From DATARH01 sp050246595 (GTDB lineage: Bacteria; Pseudomonadota; Alphaproteobacteria; ATCC43930; CGMCC-115725), in the NCBI GenBank assembly GCA_050246595.1, contig JBFWVT010000021.1:1-64000 (forward strand): DNA of 64,000 bases, in the 5' to 3' direction. The notes beneath the pieces were generated by a model. That model saw only the letters and a program-made list of their open reading frames with translations. It was not told the DNA's origin and did not search any database. The position numbers and the translations under genes were made by a program. Shown here piece by piece: positions 1 to 10,322 of this stretch. How positions within the stretch are numbered: position 1 is the stretch's first letter; each line of letters starts with the position of its first letter.

Positions 1-146
1 CTCGCAAATCCTGTGAATAGGGTCTGGGCATGCGTGCTGGCCTCCGCCCCCCAGCCGGCATCTTGCGCCCAAACCCCCGCGCTTGGAAATCTTCAGCCTC
101 GCTTCAACCTAAAACGATCAGGCTCTAGCCAGACTTGATCCGTGGG

Positions 147-206
147 CATCCACGTCTTTGGGCGCCGCGTGGTAAGACGTGGGTGCCCGGCTCAAGGCCG
201 GGCACG
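147..206. repeat. Nested inverted repeat / hairpin downstream of aatA
   Basis: Two arms of about 15 nt (about 147-161 and 174-188) pair with one mismatch. A second GCCCGGC/GCCGGGC hairpin follows at about 188-206. Together they lie just past the stop of the minus-strand aminotransferase, so they may end its transcript. Nothing else was recognised in the first 228 bases. Confidence 0.5.
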
Positions 207-228
207 GGGCGTTTGTTCTTGCGGCTCG

Positions 229-1431
229 CTACGCCAGCGCCCGACACGCGCGTTCGATGCGGGTGCAGGCGTCGCGCAGCTCCTCGGTCGAGGTCGCGTA
301 GGAAATCCGGAAATGCGGCGCCAGCCCGAACGCGCCGCCGTGCACGACCGCGACCCCCTCCGCCTCCAGCAGATACTTGACGAAATCCTCGTCGGTCTCG
401 ATCACCTTGCCGTCCGGGGTGCGCCTGCCGAGCGCCCCGGCGCAGGACGGGTAGACATAGAACGCGCCGTCCGGCCGGTGGCAGTGCAGCCCCGGAATCT
501 GGTTCATCCAATCGACGACGAGATCGCGCCGCACCTTAAACAGGAGCTGGTGCCTCGGGATGAAATCCTGCGGCCCGGTCAGCGCCTCGATCGCTGCGGC
601 CTGGCTGATCGAGCACGGGTTCGCGGTCGAGTTCGACTGGATCGCGCCCATCGCCTTGATCAGATGCGTCGGCCCGCCGCCATAGCCGATCCGCCAGCCG
701 GTCATGCAATACGCCTTCGACACGCCGTTGACTGTCAGGGTACGGTCGTAGAGACGCGGCTCCACCTGCGCGATCGTGCGATAAGCGAAATCGTCGTAGA
801 CGACATGCTCGTACATGTCGTCGGTCATGATCCAGACGCGCTCGTGCTTGAGCAACACCTCGGCCAAGGCTTTCAGCTCGGCTTCGGTATAGGCGGCGCC
901 GGTCGGATTCGACGGCGAGTTCAGGATCAGCCACTTGGTCCGGGGCGTGAGCGCCGCCTCCAGATCCTCGGGCCGCAATTTGAAGCCGTTGTTCTGCCCG
1001 CACGCGACCGGCACCGGCTCGCCGTCACACAGCAGCACCATCTCCGGGTAAGATACCCAGTACGGCGCCGGGATCACGACCTCGTCGCCGGGCGACAGGG
1101 TGGCGACCATCGCGTTATACAGCACCTGCTTGCCGCCGCTGCTGACCGTGATCTGCGAGGTGTCGTACTTCAGCCCGTTTTCGCGCTCGAACTTGGCGCA
1201 GATCGCGCGCTTCAGCTCGATGCGCCCGTCGAACACCGTGTAGCGCGTCTCGCCGCGCCTTATCGCCGCGATCCCGGCCTCTTGGATATTCAGCGGCGTA
1301 TCGAAATCGGGCTCGCCGACCGACAGGCTGATGATGTCGCGCCCGGCCGCTTTCAGCTCGGTTGCGAGCGCAGTGATCGCCATGGTCGGAGAGGGCTTTA
1401 CGCGAGCAAGACGGTCGGCGAGAAAATTCAT
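229..1431 (-). CDS. aatA: Pyridoxal-phosphate aspartate aminotransferase (class I)
   Basis: This 400-residue protein has the length and layout of class I aminotransferases of the AspC/AatA type, which interconvert aspartate and oxaloacetate with 2-oxoglutarate/glutamate in the cytosol. The N-terminus carries SLSVGEPDFDTP, followed by the glycine-rich SSGGKQVLYNA cofactor loop, LNSPSNPTGAAY, and the PLP-lysine segment NGVSKAYCMTGWRIGY near residue 235. The C-terminal FRISYATS is the usual substrate-carboxylate arginine region. It is monocistronic, divergent from serB, with 84 bp between the two starts. Prephenate or other amino-donor activity occurs in the same family, so exact substrate preference is inferred. 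Confidence 0.93.
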   Translation of the reverse strand: MNFLADRLARVKPSPTMAITALATELKAAGRDIISLSVGEPDFDTPLNIQEAGIAAIRRGETRYTVFDGRIELKRAICAKFERENGLKYDTSQITVSSGGKQVLYNAMVATLSPGDEVVIPAPYWVSYPEMVLLCDGEPVPVACGQNNGFKLRPEDLEAALTPRTKWLILNSPSNPTGAAYTEAELKALAEVLLKHERVWIMTDDMYEHVVYDDFAYRTIAQVEPRLYDRTLTVNGVSKAYCMTGWRIGYGGGPTHLIKAMGAIQSNSTANPCSISQAAAIEALTGPQDFIPRHQLLFKVRRDLVVDWMNQIPGLHCHRPDGAFYVYPSCAGALGRRTPDGKVIETDEDFVKYLLEAEGVAVVHGGAFGLAPHFRISYATSTEELRDACTRIERACRALA

Positions 1432-1515
1432 GTCGGGAATCCGGCGTGGAAACTCCCCTAACCTAATCGCGCGCCGTCATTCTGTGAAGAGCAACGCAAT
1501 TGAGGAGAGCGCGGA

Positions 1516-2403
1516 GTGGCGTGGATCATGACCCTGATCGGCGGGTCCGACACGACGGGCGTGCTGCCCGACATCGCCGCCGCGATTGCCCGTGCTCTGG
1601 ACCTCCGCGCCGAACCCGACTGGCTCGCGCCGGGAGCGGCCTGCGATCTTTCGATCGACGGCATCGCACCGGAGGCGGCCGACCGCGCCGCGCGCGCCGC
1701 GGTCGGCGCCGCCCCGATCGATATCGTCGTGCAGCCGCTCGACGGGCGCCGCAAGCGGGTGCTCGTCGCCGATCTCGAATCGACGATCATCGAGAACGAG
1801 ATGCTCGACGAGCTGGCCGATTTTATCGGCATGCGTGCGCCGGTCGCCGAGATCACACGGCGCGCGATGAACGGCGAGCTCGATTTTGCCGCCGCCCTCG
1901 CCGAACGGGTCGCTCTTTTGCGGGGTCTGCCGGTATCGGTGCTCGACGACGCGGCAAAGCGCATTCGAATGATGCCCGGCGCACGGGCACTGGTCGCGAC
2001 CTCTCGCGCCGCCGGCATCCGCACCGCGCTGGTCTCGGGCGGCTTCGCGGTGTTCGCCGAACCGGTCGCCGCTTCGCTCGGCTTCGACCGGGTCGTCGCC
2101 AACCATCTCGACATCGTCGGTGGCCGGATCGCCGGCACGGTGCGCAGCCCGATCGTCGATCGCGACGCGAAGCGGGACGCGCTTATCGCGCTCGCGGCGG
2201 AAGACGGCATCCCGATGACGGCGATTCTGGCGGTCGGCGACGGCGCCAACGATCTGCCGATGCTGCTTGCGGCCGGGATCGGCGTCGCGTTCCGCGCGAA
2301 ACCGGCGGTCGCCGCCGCCGCGCGCTGGCGCATCGAGCACGCCGATCTGACCGCGCTGCTCTATCTCCAGGGCTACCGGGCGGCGGAAATCGCTTCCGAT
2401 TGA
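1516..2403 (+). CDS. serB: Phosphoserine phosphatase SerB (HAD family)
   Basis: This 295-residue HAD phosphatase catalyses the last step of serine synthesis, phosphoserine to serine. HAD motif I is at about residue 90 (VADLESTIIENEMLDEL), motif II is LVSGGF, motif III is around the lysine of KRDALIALA, and motif IV is VGDGANDLPML. The N-terminal 80 residues match the small regulatory domain usual in SerB. In motif I the second acidic residue is Glu (D-L-E-S-T) where most SerB proteins have DxDxT, so the general acid/base is altered. The start is GTG at 1516; an in-frame ATG at 1528 is an alternative. It ends convergent to degP with about 32 bp between them. Confidence 0.88.
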   Translation: MAWIMTLIGGSDTTGVLPDIAAAIARALDLRAEPDWLAPGAACDLSIDGIAPEAADRAARAAVGAAPIDIVVQPLDGRRKRVLVADLESTIIENEMLDELADFIGMRAPVAEITRRAMNGELDFAAALAERVALLRGLPVSVLDDAAKRIRMMPGARALVATSRAAGIRTALVSGGFAVFAEPVAASLGFDRVVANHLDIVGGRIAGTVRSPIVDRDAKRDALIALAAEDGIPMTAILAVGDGANDLPMLLAAGIGVAFRAKPAVAAAARWRIEHADLTALLYLQGYRAAEIASD

Positions 2404-2435
2404 ACCCCGCTCGGCAGTCCGTCAGCCCTGGGAGA

Positions 2436-3926
2436 TCAGCCCTGGTCGAGGCGCAGCGCGAAAAAGCGCAGCTCGCCCTGGCGATCGACCAGCACCAGGA
2501 TCGAGCTGCGGCCGGCCTTTTTGGCTTCCTCGATCTTGGCGGCGATCTGGCCCGCGCTCCTGATCTCCTGCTGCGAGGCCTCCAGGATCACATCGCCGCG
2601 TTCGAGCCCCTTCTGGGCCGCCGAACTGCCGCTGGCGACATCGACGACAACGACGCCCTTCTCGTCCTTTAGCGAGAATTTGTCCTTCAGCTCCGCGGTG
2701 ATATTCGACAAGGTCAGACCGAGCGCGGTCACGGTCGCCGTCTCCGAGTGAGACGGCTTGTCTTTCGGAGCGTCGCTCAGGGCGGCCGTTTCGGTTTCGT
2801 CCAATCTTCCGACCGCGACCTGCAACGTTTCCTGGTTCCGCTTGCGCCATACCGTCACCGGCACGACCTTGCCGGCCTTGGTTGCGGCGACGACGCGCGG
2901 CAGGTGGCGCACATCGCTGACCGGCTTGCCGTCAAAATTCAGGATCACGTCGCCGGGCTGGATGCCGCCGGTCTGGGCCGGGCCGCTTTCGTTGACGCTG
3001 GCGACCAGCGCGCCGCGCGGCTTGTCAAGGCCCAGCGTCTCGGCAACCTCGTCGGTGACGGCCTGGATGCGCACCCCAAGCCAGCCGCGCCGCACGACGT
3101 GCTCCGGGTCGCTGATCAGCTCGTTCGCGACCTCGCGGGCGATATTGGACGGGATCGCAAACCCGATGCCGATCGAGCCGCCGCTCGGCGAATAGATCGC
3201 GGTATTGATGCCGATGACCTCGCCCTGCGTGTTGAACATCGGGCCGCCCGAATTGCCGCGGTTGATCGCCGCGTCGGTCTGCAAATAGTCGTCATAGGGG
3301 CCCGAATGGATGTCGCGCTGCCGGGCCGACAGAATCCCGGCGCTGACGCTGCCGCCGAGCCCGAACGGGTTGCCGATCGCCAGCACCCAGTCGCCGACCC
3401 GCGCCTTGTCGCTGTCGCCCCAGACGGCGGGCACCAGCGTCTTGTCGGTCTTTATCCTCAGCACGGCGACATCGGTCTTGCTGTCGCGCCCCAGAACCTC
3501 GGCTTTGACGCGGGTATCGTCGTGCAGAATGACGTTGATCTCGTCGGCACCCTCGATGACGTGATTGTTTGTGACGATGTAGCCGGCCGGGTCGACGATA
3601 AACCCGGAGCCGAGCGAGGTTGCCTTGCGCGACCGCGGTTCCCGCTTCTCGCCGCGCTGGTCGTTGCGTTCGAGAAAATCCCTGAAGAATTCGTCGAGCG
3701 GCGAGCGCTTGCGTCCCGGCGACGACCGTTCGCCCGGCTTGTCCGAGGTCACGTTCTGCGTCGTCGAGATGTTGACGACCGAGGGCAGCAGCCTCTCGGC
3801 CGTGTCGGCGAAACTGTCGGGTGCCGAACGCGCCGCGGCCGGCGGTATCCCGACCGACCACCCCAGCAGCAGCACGAACCCGGCCAGGGCGGCCGAACGC
3901 CGTAAGCGCAACGACGGAAACGACAC
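2436..3926 (-). CDS. degP: Do-family periplasmic serine protease/chaperone DegP
   Basis: This is an HtrA/DegP protein of about 496 residues: signal peptide (hydrophobic core then PPAAARS), trypsin-like domain, then two PDZ domains. The triad is visible as TNNHVIEGAD (His), DSKTDVAVLRI (Asp) and RGNSGGPMFN (Ser). PDZ1 begins near RRGWLGVRIQ and PDZ2 near the VTALGLTLSN segment. Such proteins degrade or refold misfolded periplasmic proteins. It is the last gene of the hflK-hflC-DUF2065-degP set, a standard alphaproteobacterial arrangement. The GTG at 3926 is preferred because GGGAG lies about 8 nt upstream; a GTG at 3935 is possible but has poor ribosome-site spacing. Confidence 0.93.
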   Translation of the reverse strand: MSFPSLRLRRSAALAGFVLLLGWSVGIPPAAARSAPDSFADTAERLLPSVVNISTTQNVTSDKPGERSSPGRKRSPLDEFFRDFLERNDQRGEKREPRSRKATSLGSGFIVDPAGYIVTNNHVIEGADEINVILHDDTRVKAEVLGRDSKTDVAVLRIKTDKTLVPAVWGDSDKARVGDWVLAIGNPFGLGGSVSAGILSARQRDIHSGPYDDYLQTDAAINRGNSGGPMFNTQGEVIGINTAIYSPSGGSIGIGFAIPSNIAREVANELISDPEHVVRRGWLGVRIQAVTDEVAETLGLDKPRGALVASVNESGPAQTGGIQPGDVILNFDGKPVSDVRHLPRVVAATKAGKVVPVTVWRKRNQETLQVAVGRLDETETAALSDAPKDKPSHSETATVTALGLTLSNITAELKDKFSLKDEKGVVVVDVASGSSAAQKGLERGDVILEASQQEIRSAGQIAAKIEEAKKAGRSSILVLVDRQGELRFFALRLDQG

Positions 3927-4042
3927 CTGTCCCACTCCCTGCAGCAGCGCCGGAGACTCCGCCGCGTCAGATTACGAGAGAAGCGCGCGGCAAGCCAGTT
4001 GGATGTACCAGCTCCGTTCGCGTGGCGGCGCGCGATACCCTG

Positions 4043-4228
4043 CTATCGCCGCAACACCCAGACGATCGCGACCCCGATCGCGGCGACCAGCAGCCCCGCG
4101 CCGCGCAGGGTTTGCGGCGGCAACAGGATCGTGCGCGCCGCTACCCGCTTCATCCCGAGCGGGAACAGCGCGTAAAGGACGCCCTCGACCACAAGAACGA
4201 GGGCGAGCCCGGTCCACAGATCCCGCAT
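4043..4228 (-). CDS. DUF2065 small inner-membrane protein
   Basis: This 61-residue protein has two hydrophobic helices (residues about 5-24 and 42-58) joined by a short basic stretch containing GMKRVAART. Size, sequence style and position directly after hflC identify it as DUF2065, a family of unknown function found with HflKC in proteobacteria. Its place between hflC and degP suggests a part in membrane protease control, which is inference from context only. Confidence 0.85.
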   Translation of the reverse strand: MRDLWTGLALVLVVEGVLYALFPLGMKRVAARTILLPPQTLRGAGLLVAAIGVAIVWVLRR

Positions 4229-4283
4229 CAGCCGCCGCGCCGAAAGCCGCGGTCAGAAGCGGTTTCGGCGGTCGATCCGGCGG

Positions 4284-5387
4284 TCACGGCACGCGCGGCG
4301 TATCGGGAACCGTCTCGATCGGCGCTGGACCGGCGATCGTCCGCGGCGGCTCCGTCGCGCCCGCAGGCGGTATGGTCGCCACCGGCTGCGGTGGGACCGG
4401 CTGGGACTGGAGCGGCTGCGGCGGTCCGGCCATGGCGGCAGGCGGCGGAAGCCCCTGTGAGGATGCCGCGGAGGATGCCGCGCCGGGAGGCGGCGGCGCG
4501 GTCGCGCCGGCCGTGGTCATCGCTCCCGGCACCCCGCCAAAGTACCGGAAGAAATTCCCCTCGGGCGACAGCAGAAACGACGTGTCCTTGCCGTTGAGCG
4601 CGTCACGATAGGCCTGCAGCGAGCGGTAGAACGAGAAGAACTGCTTGTCCTGCCCGAACGCGTCGCCGTAGATCCGCGTTGCCTGGGCATCACCCTCGCC
4701 GCGCACCCGCTGCGCGTCACGCTGCGCGTCGGCCAGGATGATCGTGCGCTCACGGTCGGCGTTGGCCCGCACGGTCTGGGCCGCCTCGGCGCCTTCGCTT
4801 CGATACTGGCGGGCCTCCCGTTCACGCTCGGACTGCATGCGGGCGTAGATCGCCTGGCTGTTCTCCTCCGGGAGATCGGCGCGCCGGAGACGCACGTCGA
4901 CCACCTCGATGCCGAACGCCTGCGCCTGGGCGGCGACATCGTCACGGATCTGGTTCATGATTACCGAACGCCTCGTCGAGAGGATATCGTTCAGCGTGAC
5001 GTTGCCGAGCACGCGGCGCAGACTACCGGTCACCAGGGCGGAAAGGCGGGCTCGCACGCCCTGTTCGGTGCCGACCGTCTGATAAAACAGCAGCGGGTTG
5101 ACGATGCGGTATCTGGTATAGGCATCGACCACCAGACGCTTCTGGTCGGAAACGATGACCTCCTCGTGCGGCGGCTCGAAATCGAGCACCCGCTTGTCAT
5201 AGGTGATCACGTTCTCGATGAACGGCACCTTCATCTTCAGCCCGGGTTCGCGGATGACCCGCCGCACCTCGCCGAGCTGCAGCACGAGGGCCTGCTCGGT
5301 CTGTCCGACAATAAAGAAGGCGCTGGTCAGCAGGATGCCGGCCGCGACCAGCACGACGCCGATTATGGCAAGCAGGCGGGTGTTCAT
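4284..5387 (-). CDS. hflC: FtsH protease modulator HflC
   Basis: This SPFH/prohibitin-domain protein has a single N-terminal membrane anchor (residues about 6-28). With HflK it forms the large periplasm-facing complex that restrains the FtsH protease. Family marks are QTEQALVLQLGEVRRV, the DFEPPHEEVIVSDQKRL segment, and the long charged helix ending in GEGDAQATRIYGDAFGQD. At 367 residues it is longer than the usual 290-330 because of a Pro/Ala-rich tail after about residue 290. Its ATG overlaps the hflK stop by four bases (ATGA), indicating translational coupling. Confidence 0.94.
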   Translation of the reverse strand: MNTRLLAIIGVVLVAAGILLTSAFFIVGQTEQALVLQLGEVRRVIREPGLKMKVPFIENVITYDKRVLDFEPPHEEVIVSDQKRLVVDAYTRYRIVNPLLFYQTVGTEQGVRARLSALVTGSLRRVLGNVTLNDILSTRRSVIMNQIRDDVAAQAQAFGIEVVDVRLRRADLPEENSQAIYARMQSEREREARQYRSEGAEAAQTVRANADRERTIILADAQRDAQRVRGEGDAQATRIYGDAFGQDKQFFSFYRSLQAYRDALNGKDTSFLLSPEGNFFRYFGGVPGAMTTAGATAPPPPGAASSAASSQGLPPPAAMAGPPQPLQSQPVPPQPVATIPPAGATEPPRTIAGPAPIETVPDTPRVP

Positions 5388-6607
5388 CTGCGACGCCCCG
5401 TGGTTGGAGAGGACGCGGCGGCGGGCGGTATCACCGGTCCCGCGCCAGCCGCCGTCGCCGGTGGCGCGGCCGGAGCCTGTCCGGCCGCCGGAGCCGGTTG
5501 AAGCAGCTCGGGAAGCGGCAAAAACGGGAGCACGCCGGTCTCGCCCTGAGCCGATTTGTCGATGATGACCTTTTTGCTGTTTCTCAGGATCTCTTCCATC
5601 GTTTCGAGATAGAGACGTTGCAGCGTCACATCCTCCGCCTGCTTGTAAGCGTTATAGACCGACAGAAAGCGATCGGCGTCGCCTTGGGCGCGCGCGACGA
5701 TTTCGGCCCGGTGGGCTTCACCCCCCTGTCTGATCTGAGCGGCCTCGCCGCGCGCCCGCGGCAGGATATCGTTGCGGTAGGCTTCGGCCTCGTTGCGCAG
5801 CCGCTCGCGATCGGCGAGCGCACGCTGCACATCGCGAAAGGCGTCGATAACCGGAGCCGGCGGATCGACCTTGGCCATCTGCACCTGGGTGATCTGAATA
5901 CCGGCGCCGTAGGCGTCGAGGATATGCTGCAGCAGCGCCTGTGTCTGCGATTCGATCTTGCCGCGACCCTCGGCGAGCGCCGATGCGATCGGGGTCTCCC
6001 CGACGACTTCGCGCATCGCGCTTTCGGCCGCCGACTTGACGGTCGCTTCCGGGTTGCGGATGTTGAACAGGAACGACTGCGCGTCCTTGATCAGCCAGAA
6101 GACCGAAAAGTTGATGTCGACGATGTTTTCATCGCCGGTCAGCATCAGCGCTTCCTCGGGAAGCTGCCGGGTTGTCCCGCCGCGCGCCTCGCCCGTGCGA
6201 TACCCGATTTCGACCCGGTTGATGTGCGTCACGCTCGGCGTCAGCACCGTCTCGATCGGGGCCGGCAAATGGTAGTTCAGACCCGGTTGCGTCGTGCGGT
6301 TGTATTCACCGAAACGCAGAACAATGCCCTGCTGGTCGGGCAGAACCCGATAGAAACCGCTCGCGAGCCACAGCGCGAGAATAACGGCAGCGACGAGTCC
6401 GATCCCGGCCGCGCTGCCGAACCCGCCGGGCAGAATACGGCGGAACCGATCCTGGCCGCGGCGCAGAATGTCCTCGAGGTTAGGCGGTTGCGGTCCGCGC
6501 GGTCCGCCGGAGCCTGGACCGCCCCGGCCGCTGCCCCACGGGCTGCCGCCTCCACCACCGCGAGGTCCGGCGCCCCAGGGACCGCCGCCCTCACTTTTCC
6601 AAATCAT
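5384..6607 (-). CDS. hflK: FtsH protease modulator HflK
   Basis: This is the partner of HflC in the HflKC complex. The N-terminal 50 residues are a Gly/Pro/Trp-rich stretch typical of HflK, followed by a membrane helix (GLVAAVILALWLASGFYRV) and the SPFH domain (DQQGIVLRFGEYNRT). The C-terminus is a Pro/Ala-rich tail. The ATG at 6607 is chosen because an AGGGA ribosome site precedes it; a longer open frame extends to 6676 but lacks support. First gene of the operon; the promoter must lie in the gap to divergently transcribed mrp. Confidence 0.94.
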   Translation of the reverse strand: MIWKSEGGGPWGAGPRGGGGGSPWGSGRGGPGSGGPRGPQPPNLEDILRRGQDRFRRILPGGFGSAAGIGLVAAVILALWLASGFYRVLPDQQGIVLRFGEYNRTTQPGLNYHLPAPIETVLTPSVTHINRVEIGYRTGEARGGTTRQLPEEALMLTGDENIVDINFSVFWLIKDAQSFLFNIRNPEATVKSAAESAMREVVGETPIASALAEGRGKIESQTQALLQHILDAYGAGIQITQVQMAKVDPPAPVIDAFRDVQRALADRERLRNEAEAYRNDILPRARGEAAQIRQGGEAHRAEIVARAQGDADRFLSVYNAYKQAEDVTLQRLYLETMEEILRNSKKVIIDKSAQGETGVLPFLPLPELLQPAPAAGQAPAAPPATAAGAGPVIPPAAASSPTTGRRR

Positions 6608-6826
6608 TGAAGATCCCTTTTTCCGCGGCTGCGATCGCGCTTTATAACATTCGATGGCGCGGCGCGCGGCCGGCAAGTCGCGGATGGCCGACCGTGACGC
6701 GAAAAAAGGGAGTGCGGGCGGGCATTGTCAAGATGTTGTCAGGGGCGTTCGCCGGTCCCAAATGCCGGCAATCCCGCCTCCTCGCCCCGCAGGCGGCGTC
6801 GCGACGGGCGGGACGCGGGAGCAGCA

Positions 6827-7990
<1,164 letters not shown>

Positions 7991-7991
7991 T

Positions 7992-8060
7992 GCCGCCGTG
8001 ACCGGCGGCACGCGCTGATTTGGGACCGCCGGCGTCCCGCCGGCCGAAGGCCGGCCTCGG
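7992..8060 (+). terminator. Hairpin cluster after mrp
   Basis: A GCCGCCG/CGGCGGC stem (7992-8009) follows the mrp stop. A second GC-rich palindrome (8023-8043) and a third (GCCGG..CCGGC, about 8039-8055) come next. No long T tract follows, so intrinsic termination is plausible but unproven. The 8023 palindrome recurs almost exactly at 34678-34704. Confidence 0.45.
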
Positions 8061-8117
8061 AGCGGTGCATAAATCCATGCTATCTCTGCGATCGTCCGCA
8101 ACCGGGGCAGTGATGCG

Positions 8118-9236
8118 ATGAACGTCGCCGGCAAAAAGATGCGCACGATCTGGCTCGCGCCGGATGCTCCGCCCGACCGCCCGGCGATCGAAATCATCGA
8201 CCAGACCCGTCTGCCGCACGAACTTGTTATCGCGCGCCTGACCCGGCTCGGCGACGCCGCGCGCGCGATCCGTGACATGCAGGTGCGCGGCGCTCCGCTG
8301 ATCGGCGCGACCGCCGCCTACGGCATCGCGCTCGCAGTCGCCGAGGACCCGTCCGACAACGCGCTCGACCATGCCGCCGCCGGGCTCGCCGCGACCCGCC
8401 CGACCGCGGTCAACCTTGCCTGGGCGCTCGCCGAGATGCGCCGCACGCTGGCTCATCTGCCGCCGCAGCTTCGCCTCACCGCCGCGCTCGATCGTGCCGC
8501 CGCGATCGCCGAGGAGGATGTCGCGATCAACCGCGCGATCGGCGAGCACGGGCTGATGCCGATCTGGGCCGCCTTTATGGCGAAACCGGGCGAGACGCCG
8601 GTGCAGATCCTGACCCATTGCAACGCCGGCTGGCTCGCGACGGTCGATTGGGGCACCGCGCTGGCCCCGGTCTACCGCGCCCACGATGCCGGCATCCCGC
8701 TGCACGTCTGGGTGGACGAGACAAGACCGCGCAACCAGGGAGCCAGCCTGACCGCCTGGGAGCTGGGTCAACACGGCGTGCCGCACACGGTCATTGCCGA
8801 CAATGCCGGCGGGCATCTGATGCGACAGGGACGCGTCGATCTCTGCATCGTCGGCACCGACCGCACAACCGCCTCGGGCGATGTCGCGAACAAGATCGGC
8901 ACCTATCTGAAGGCGCTCGCCGCGCATGACAACAACGTGCCGTTCTATGTCGCGCTGCCGTCGCCGACAATCGACTGGACCCTCGACAACGGCGCCGCGA
9001 TCCCGATCGAGGAGCGCGATCCGCGCGAGGTCACGCATATCGCCGGCTGGACCGCGGCCGGAGACCGCGTCGAGGTTCGGCTCACCCCCGCCGACAGCAA
9101 GGCGGCGAATTTCGCGTTCGATGTGACCCCGGCGCGGCTCGTCACGGCGCTGATCACCGAGCGCGGCATCTGCCCGGCCTCGCGCGACGGGCTTCTGGGC
9201 CTGTTCCCGGAACGCCGCGCGCGCGGCGCCGCCTGA
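8118..9236 (+). CDS. mtnA: S-methyl-5-thioribose-1-phosphate isomerase
   Basis: This 372-residue enzyme isomerises methylthioribose-1-phosphate to methylthioribulose-1-phosphate in methionine salvage. Family signatures are VRGAPLIGATAAYG (residues about 55-70), ILTHCNAGWLAT with the catalytic Cys, VDETRPRNQG, and VGTDRTTASGDVANKIGTY with the catalytic Asp. ATG at 8118 follows a GGGGCAG site. No other salvage gene is adjacent. It ends three bases before the convergent lyase gene. Confidence 0.95.
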   Translation: MNVAGKKMRTIWLAPDAPPDRPAIEIIDQTRLPHELVIARLTRLGDAARAIRDMQVRGAPLIGATAAYGIALAVAEDPSDNALDHAAAGLAATRPTAVNLAWALAEMRRTLAHLPPQLRLTAALDRAAAIAEEDVAINRAIGEHGLMPIWAAFMAKPGETPVQILTHCNAGWLATVDWGTALAPVYRAHDAGIPLHVWVDETRPRNQGASLTAWELGQHGVPHTVIADNAGGHLMRQGRVDLCIVGTDRTTASGDVANKIGTYLKALAAHDNNVPFYVALPSPTIDWTLDNGAAIPIEERDPREVTHIAGWTAAGDRVEVRLTPADSKAANFAFDVTPARLVTALITERGICPASRDGLLGLFPERRARGAA

Positions 9237-9239
9237 CGC

Positions 9240-10190
9240 TCAGGCCGCCTGCGCGACGGGGTGGAAATTGCGCGGCAGCCCTGCCTTCGCGATTGCGCCG
9301 TACATCGTCACCTCGGGCAGCGCCTTCGCCACTAATTCGCGCACCCGCCCCAGGCGCTCGATATCGATCCCGGTCGCGACCCCCATCGCCTCGAACATAA
9401 AGGCGGTGTCTTCGAGCACGATGTTCCCCGTTGCGCCCGGCGCATACGGGCAGCCGCCAAGACCGCCGAGCGAGGCGTCAAACCCGCGGCACCCGGCCTC
9501 GTAGGCCGCCAGCACATTGGCCAGCCCGAGACCTCGCGTGTCGTGGAAATGCGCGCAGACCGGCAGCGGCGCGACATCGGCGATGATCTTGCGGAACACG
9601 CGGCCGATCGCCGCCGGCTGCCCGTAACCGACCGTATCGGCCAGCAGAATGCCGTCGGCGCCGGCCTCGGCCGCCTGGTTGGCGATGCGGCGCACCCGAT
9701 CCTCGTCCACATCGCCCTCGATCGTGCAGCCGAACGACGTCGCCAGCCCGCAATTGATTCGAGGACGGTTCTCACCTCCCCGCTCGCGACATAGCTGTAC
9801 GACATGGCGGAAATCCGCGACCGACTCGTCGGTGCCGCGGCGCACATTCGAGCGGTTGTGCCCCTCGCTGACCGACAGCACAAAATTCATCTCGTGCACC
9901 CCGAGCGCGAGACCGCGCTCGGCGCCGCGCGAGTTCGGGATCAGCGCCGACACCGTCAGCCCCGGCAAGGTCAGCGCGTGGCGCACGACCGCCTCGGCAT
10001 CGGCCAGTTGCGGCAGCAGTTTTGGCGGCACAAACGAGGTGACCTCGATCTCGCGCACCCCGGCTGCGTATTCGGCGTCGAGCCATGCCAGTTTCGTCTC
10101 GGTTGGCATGATCTCGGCGATGCTCTGCAAGCCGTCGCGCATCCCGACCTCGCGGATCGCCACGCGGTCGTTTGCCCCCTGGGCGCCCAT
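9240..10190 (-). CDS. Hydroxymethylglutaryl-CoA lyase
   Basis: This 316-residue TIM-barrel lyase of the HMG-CoA lyase/DRE-TIM superfamily cleaves 3-hydroxy-3-methylglutaryl-CoA to acetyl-CoA and acetoacetate in leucine breakdown. VAIREVGMRDGLQS carries the metal and catalytic residues, FHDTRGLGLAN holds the metal histidine, and SLGGLGGCPYAPGATGN is the family signature with the active-site Cys. The start at 10190 is fixed by an AGGAGG five bases upstream; the frame runs open to 10568 over the neighbouring gene, which is noise. Other DRE-TIM lyases such as citramalyl-CoA lyases are distinct. Confidence 0.93.
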   Translation of the reverse strand: MGAQGANDRVAIREVGMRDGLQSIAEIMPTETKLAWLDAEYAAGVREIEVTSFVPPKLLPQLADAEAVVRHALTLPGLTVSALIPNSRGAERGLALGVHEMNFVLSVSEGHNRSNVRRGTDESVADFRHVVQLCRERGGENRPRINCGLATSFGCTIEGDVDEDRVRRIANQAAEAGADGILLADTVGYGQPAAIGRVFRKIIADVAPLPVCAHFHDTRGLGLANVLAAYEAGCRGFDASLGGLGGCPYAPGATGNIVLEDTAFMFEAMGVATGIDIERLGRVRELVAKALPEVTMYGAIAKAGLPRNFHPVAQAA

Positions 10191-10322
10191 TCGAGCCTCC
10201 TGCTGCATAGTCACACAAAAATTAGGTGCGTTCCGGCGCGGCGGCAACCGTTGCGCGCCGGCGCACGCCAACGCTACGCTGTCCCGCAGGACATGATGTC
10301 CTTCGAAGGGGAGAACCGCACA

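Noticed and set aside
8000..8117. SAM or other riboswitch upstream of mtnA
   Set aside because: No conserved core recognised; only GC-rich hairpins.
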